Assembly: GCA_964585925.1 (NCBI GenBank) | Contig: CAZPFS010000005.1 | Span: forward strand, 1 to 64,000 | Direction of reading: 5' to 3' | DNA: 64,000 nucleotides | Origin: JAAZLS01 sp964585925 | GTDB taxonomy: Bacteria > Bacillota > Dethiobacteria > DTU022 | In this document: piece after piece, positions 60,565 through 64,000 of the stretch | Numbering within the stretch: position 1 is the stretch's first letter | How the letters are laid out: the number at the start of each line of letters is the position of its first letter | Translations under genes and position numbers: made by a program | Notes under the pieces: model-generated | The model's input: the letters and a program-made list of their open reading frames with translations, nothing else | Told to the model about the DNA's origin: nothing | Databases searched by the model: none

Positions 60565-60716
60565 GGCCTCCCCTTGTTTTTAGCTGGTATAGTTGTCCCG
60601 TTTCCCAGATTGATCAGCCGCGGCCTTGGCCGGCCGAATTAGTTGCTGCCAGGTGAATATTGGTATACTATTAACCTAGTTAGGATATGTTTGTATTGGG
60701 TATTATTGTAGCATAT

Positions 60717-60765
60717 TGACGGCACGGGCTACAAGCAGTAGTTGATCAGGGCTGTTGTGCCGTCA
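60717..60765. other. Long inverted repeat upstream of gap
   Basis: TGACGGCAC (60717-60725) and GTGCCGTCA (60757-60765) are perfect complements separated by 31 nt. A small CTAC/GTAG hairpin lies inside. It sits 60 bp before gap in the divergent dapB-gap spacer, and could be an operator or leader structure for gap. Confidence 0.45.
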
Positions 60766-60824
60766 GCGGATTCATGCGGCAGTTGAGGCCGGTCTATAAT
60801 TATATAATCCGGGAGGGTTTGTTG

Positions 60825-61820
60825 ATGATAAAAGTCGGTATAAATGGTTTTGGGCGTATCGGTCGGTTGACTATGCGTACTTCTGCAAAACGGCAGAAGT
60901 ACAAAATAGTGGCGATAAATGATCTTGTGGACAGTGTAACCTCGGCGCATTTGTTAAAATATGACTCTGTGTATGGCATATTTGGCCCCGAGGTAAAGGC
61001 GGACGATACCGGCTTGATTGTGGACGGAGAGAGGATCTTGGTGTTTTCTGAAAGAGATCCGTCCCGGATACCTTGGGGCGAGGAAGGGGTAAATGTGGTC
61101 ATTGAGGCTACCGGCCGCTTTCGTTCCAGGGATGCCGCCGGGGCCCACCTGAAGGCGGGAGCCCAAAAAGTGATCATTACTGCACCGGGCAGTGACCTTG
61201 ATTTTACAGTGGTACTGGGCGTAAATGAGAACAACTACCAGCCCCGGGAGCACCATCTGATCTCCAACGCCTCCTGTACTACCAATGCTTTGGCGCTGGT
61301 GGTAAAGGTGCTGTATCAGAAATTTGGGCTTAAAAAAGGATTGATGAATACCACTCATGCCTATACCAACGACCAGCAGCTCCTGGATCTGGCCCATCCC
61401 GATCTGAGAAGAGCACGCGCCGCAGGGCTTTCCATGATTCCTACCTCTACCGGTGCGGCCCGGACGGTGGGGGTGGTCATTCCGGAACTGAAAGGAAAAA
61501 TTGACGGGTTTGCCATTCGGGTGCCTTCGGCCTCCGTATCGCTGGTGGATTTTGTGGCTGAGCTAGGCCGGGAGACTACGGCCGATGAAATAAATCAAGC
61601 CTTTAAACAGGCCGCCCAGGGATCGCCATTTCTGGCTTACAGCGAGGAGCCACTTGTATCCATAGATTTCAAGGGGAACTCCCATTCCTCAACCGTAGAC
61701 GGCCCCTCCACCATGGTGATCGGTGGAAACCTGGCCAGGGTGATCGCCTGGTATGATAACGAGTGGGCCTACTCCTGCCGGGTGGCAGATTTGGTGGAAC
61801 TGCTGGCGGACCACCTTTAA
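60825..61820 (+). CDS. gap: Glyceraldehyde-3-phosphate dehydrogenase, type I
   Basis: A 331-residue GAPDH. It has the NAD motif VGINGFGRIGRLTMR with AINDLVD, where Asp suggests NAD preference. The catalytic SNASCTTNALA follows, then STGAARTVGVVIPELKGKI and the C-terminal WYDNEWAYSCRVADL. ATG 60825 follows GGGAGGG; the upstream in-frame extension is not homologous. It is followed after 33 bp by a phosphoglucose isomerase, forming a glycolytic pair. No cggR is present. Confidence 0.95.
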   Translation: MIKVGINGFGRIGRLTMRTSAKRQKYKIVAINDLVDSVTSAHLLKYDSVYGIFGPEVKADDTGLIVDGERILVFSERDPSRIPWGEEGVNVVIEATGRFRSRDAAGAHLKAGAQKVIITAPGSDLDFTVVLGVNENNYQPREHHLISNASCTTNALALVVKVLYQKFGLKKGLMNTTHAYTNDQQLLDLAHPDLRRARAAGLSMIPTSTGAARTVGVVIPELKGKIDGFAIRVPSASVSLVDFVAELGRETTADEINQAFKQAAQGSPFLAYSEEPLVSIDFKGNSHSSTVDGPSTMVIGGNLARVIAWYDNEWAYSCRVADLVELLADHL

Positions 61821-61853
61821 AATCCGATGGAAACGGGCAAGGAGACCGTATAA

Positions 61854-62720
61854 ATGATTGACCTGAGCAAGCCCAGCGGGCTTCCCGTTTTTTGGAATCC
61901 GAGTTCGGAAAGACTTGTGTTCGGCGATGGGCTGTCAGAGGTGGAGCCTGCCATCCGGCGGCGGGAAGAAATGACCGAGGTGCTGTTCGACCCTCGGGCA
62001 GAGGGGCCAAAGGAGCTTTATTACATGTACCGGGGAGTGGCTTGCCAAGATGATCGGGAGAGTATCTGCCGACGGGGGCTGCGATATGATATAACGGTAA
62101 TCAAGCCCGGTGTGCTGGGCAATGAATATGTAAAAACGGCCGGACATTACCACCCCCAAAAACCAGGCTGCTCATTTACCTATCCTGAAATATATGAAGT
62201 TCTTCATGGGCGGGCCCACTATCTGCTTCAGCGTCCGGCTGCCGGTGAGATCGATCGGCTTGAGGCCATAGTTTTGGTTACTGCGAAACCGGGAGACAAG
62301 GTGCTGATTCCACCTGGCTTTGGACACATTACCATCAATTCCGGAAATGAATTATTAATTATGAGCAACTGGGTTTCGCTGGAATTTACCTCCGACTATG
62401 AACCCTACCGGCTGCTGGGGGGGGGAGGCTATTTTGAACTTCGGGGGGAAGGGGGATCGGAGCTTATACCCAACCACCGCTATCGTGGTGTACCATCGCT
62501 GCACCGCTCTCCGGCAGTTTCCTTTGCCCGGTTTAACCTGATCACCGGGTTGCCCATTTATCGTGTCTACCGGCATGATCCCGGTTCGCTGGATTATTTG
62601 GTGAACCCGGAAAATTATGAAGAAGAATTTGCCGAGTATCTGAAGTTGATTCTTCCCGGCAATGAACTGGATTCAAAAGACAGTGAAAAAGGCAAAAAGG
62701 AAGTGGACCCTCTGAAATAA
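61854..62720 (+). CDS. Cupin-type (archaeal-type) glucose-6-phosphate isomerase
   Basis: A 288-residue protein with the cupin PGI core. Metal ligands are in TAGHYHP and PEIYEVLHGRAHYLLQ, and the later IPPGFGHITINSG gives the fourth His. The family interconverts glucose-6-P and fructose-6-P with a metal. It is much longer than the roughly 190-residue archaeal enzymes, with extra N- and C-terminal segments. It is in an apparent operon with gap. Confidence 0.85.
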   Translation: MIDLSKPSGLPVFWNPSSERLVFGDGLSEVEPAIRRREEMTEVLFDPRAEGPKELYYMYRGVACQDDRESICRRGLRYDITVIKPGVLGNEYVKTAGHYHPQKPGCSFTYPEIYEVLHGRAHYLLQRPAAGEIDRLEAIVLVTAKPGDKVLIPPGFGHITINSGNELLIMSNWVSLEFTSDYEPYRLLGGGGYFELRGEGGSELIPNHRYRGVPSLHRSPAVSFARFNLITGLPIYRVYRHDPGSLDYLVNPENYEEEFAEYLKLILPGNELDSKDSEKGKKEVDPLK

Positions 62721-62762
62721 TTCTATTTCCGTCTGTTTTAAAACCACAAACAATCTAGAGAG

Positions 62763-62815
62763 CCGGCCGGGTATTCCCCTTTTTCAAATGATTTACCGGC
62801 CGGTATTATTATTTG
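62763..62815 (+). terminator. Probable terminator after cupin PGI gene
   Basis: CCGGCCGG at 62763-62770 pairs with CCGGCCGG at 62796-62803, a GC-rich 8-bp stem with a long AT-rich loop. It is followed by the T-rich TATTATTATTT. Confidence 0.6.
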
Positions 62816-62846
62816 ACCGTCCTTTCAACCGAAACAGGAGCAGTGG

Positions 62847-62875
62847 GTGACTTGACCGGGCGGCAGTGTTATAAT
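62847..62875 (+). promoter_or_regulatory. Candidate promoter of the DUF39 gene
   Basis: TATAAT at 62870-62875 has GTGACT 17 nt upstream (62847-62852). TTGACC at 62852-62857 is a better -35 but is too close. It is 41 bp before the gene start. Confidence 0.35.
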
Positions 62876-62916
62876 AATTAGCAAAACAGCAGTTCCAGCC
62901 CGGAGGAGGTTTGACT

Positions 62917-64000
62917 ATGGGTATTACCAGAACTTATGAGGAAATCAATGACAAAATAAAATCCGGCAAAGCGGTGGTGTTGACCGCCGAAGAAGTGCTT
63001 GATCTGGTTGCCGAAGAGGGGATCTCAAAGGCGGCGGCCAGGGTAGATGTGGTTACTACCGGTACCTTCGGCCCCATGTGTTCCTCCGGGGTATTCTTGA
63101 ATCTGGGACATTCCAAGCCACGGATAAAGATCGCCGAGGCATATTTGAATGGAGTCAGGGCCGGCGCGGGCCTGGCGGCGGTGGACATTTACCTGGGGGC
63201 CACCTCCCTTCCTCCCTCCGATCCCGGAAACAGCACCTATCCGGGTGAGTTCAAATATGGAGGCGGCCATGTAATTGAAGATCTGGTGTCCGGCAAGGAG
63301 GTCAGGCTGGAAGCATATTCGTACGGTACGGACTGCTATCCCCTGAAAAAAGTTGAGACCGGCTTCCGCCTGGCAGAAATCAATGAAGCAACCATGTTCA
63401 ATCCCCGCAACGCTTATCAGAACTATAACGCGGCGGTAAATATTTCAGAAAAAACACTCTATACCTACATGGGTATTTTAAAGCCCAACCTGGGCAATGC
63501 CAATTACAGCACCTCCGGACAGCTCAGTCCCCTGTTCAATGATCCGTTGCTGAAAACTACCGGCATCGGCACCCGTATTTTTTTGGGAGGCGGGGTCGGC
63601 TATGTAGTCTGGAACGGCACCCAACACAATCCCTGCGTGGAAAGAAATCCGGGCGGGGTGCCCAATTATCCGGCGGGAACTCTGGCGGTAATCGGCGATC
63701 TGAAAGGGATGAACCCGCGCTGGCTGCGCGGCCTGAGCTTTCTTGGATATGGAGCCACTTTGCAGGTGGGCCTGGGGATACCGATCCCGATCCTGAATGA
63801 AGAGATGATGACTTACGCAGCGGTAAAGGATGAGGATATTATGACCCCGGTTACCGATTACAGCCGGGGATATCCTTATCGGGAAGGCGGCGATCTGGGG
63901 ATGGTCAGCTATGCGGAACTCAACAGCGGCGCGATCACCCTTAACGGGCGTCAGGTGCCCACTGCTCCCCTGTCCAGTATTCCCGGAGCACGGGAGATCG
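62917..64000 (+). CDS. Homocysteine biosynthesis protein (DUF39/HcyBio), 3' end cut
   Basis: An open frame from ATG 62917 (RBS CGGAGGAGG) to the window end, at least 361 codons without a stop. It contains VVTTGTFGPMCSSGVFLNLGHSKPRIK, EAYSYGTDCYPLKK, LNDP-like LFNDPLLKTTGIGTRIFLGGG and YVVWNGTQHNP, which are hallmarks of DUF39 proteins. In methanogens such proteins take part in homocysteine synthesis from aspartate semialdehyde and sulfide. The usual NIL/ferredoxin partner would lie beyond the window. Confidence 0.88.
   Translation, partial: MGITRTYEEINDKIKSGKAVVLTAEEVLDLVAEEGISKAAARVDVVTTGTFGPMCSSGVFLNLGHSKPRIKIAEAYLNGVRAGAGLAAVDIYLGATSLPPSDPGNSTYPGEFKYGGGHVIEDLVSGKEVRLEAYSYGTDCYPLKKVETGFRLAEINEATMFNPRNAYQNYNAAVNISEKTLYTYMGILKPNLGNANYSTSGQLSPLFNDPLLKTTGIGTRIFLGGGVGYVVWNGTQHNPCVERNPGGVPNYPAGTLAVIGDLKGMNPRWLRGLSFLGYGATLQVGLGIPIPILNEEMMTYAAVKDEDIMTPVTDYSRGYPYREGGDLGMVSYAELNSGAITLNGRQVPTAPLSSIPGAREI

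Noticed and set aside
1..64000. CRISPR arrays, tRNA or rRNA genes, intact insertion sequences
   Set aside because: No regularly spaced repeats, no tRNA-like cloverleaf with CCA-adjacent stems, no transposase-like protein seen on reading.

Overview
The window is a contiguous, gene-dense chromosomal segment from a low- to mid-GC, Gram-positive, endospore-forming bacterium. It is most likely a member of the Clostridia sensu lato (Peptococcaceae / Desulfotomaculum-Moorella-like). Sporulation genes are scattered through it: yyaC, lonC, sigG, spoIIR, spoIID, spoIIQ, spoIIID. The murein sets (two MurA, PBP1A, four LytM/M23 proteins) and the WalRK-YycHI system fit a single-membrane cell. A cupin-type phosphoglucose isomerase, a DUF39 homocysteine-synthesis protein and a V-type ATPase fit a strict anaerobe. 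Many essential genes begin with TTG. I saw no tRNA, rRNA, CRISPR array or intact insertion sequence.

Layout. 1-290: leader with a promoter and a possible decayed gene fragment. 291-7240: the classical origin-flank block rpmH-rnpA-yidD-yidC-jag-mnmE-rsmG-noc-parA-parB, closed by a perfect parS. 7.3-11.7 kb: DUF4446, an M23 peptidase, bactofilin, yyaC (reverse), a CvpA-like protein, adk and a DUF951 protein. 11.8-16.7 kb: rpsF-ssb-rpsR-rplI-lonC-dnaB. 16.7-28.4 kb: a COG2509 flavoprotein, a G5/M23 protein, a cluster of GGGGACAG palindromes, then walR-walK-yycH-yycI-murA-phosphatase-htrA-MBL hydrolase. 28.5-30.5 kb: PBP1A (reverse). 30.7-37.4 kb: fsa, rho, LysM/M23, rpmE, DUF1385, prfA, prmC. 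37.8-44.9 kb: sigG-spoIIR, a Na/Pi-type transporter, sua5, ywlE, rpiB, glyA, comEB. 45.0-53.5 kb: a nine-gene V/A-type ATPase operon. 53.8-59.1 kb: ywmB-murA-spoIID-spoIIQ-spoIIID-mbl. 59.2-60.6 kb: DMT transporter and dapB (reverse). 60.8-64.0 kb: gap, cupin PGI and a DUF39 gene cut by the window end.

How it fits together. Most of the window is two ancestral Firmicutes blocks joined end to end: the origin-proximal rpmH...yyc block and the rho...mbl block. Chromosome segregation (ParA/ParB/parS), nucleoid occlusion (Noc with a matching binding site at 26161), wall synthesis and sensing (WalRK, MurA, PBP1A, LytM proteins, Mbl) and forespore-mother cell communication (SpoIIR, SpoIID, SpoIIQ, SigG, SpoIIID) lie together.

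Most notable: a V-type ATPase with an apparently complete Na+-binding site in its K subunit occupies the slot where Bacillus carries its F-type ATP synthase; a ParB paralogue carries all four Noc specificity residues and a perfect Noc site lies in the window; SpoIIQ has lost its LytM metal ligands; the WalK H-box is atypical; and three intergenic copies of an unassigned element (GCAGGRAT-N14/15-AGAAYWTT) occur. I found no clearly novel multi-gene system. The best leads are those listed in the findings.
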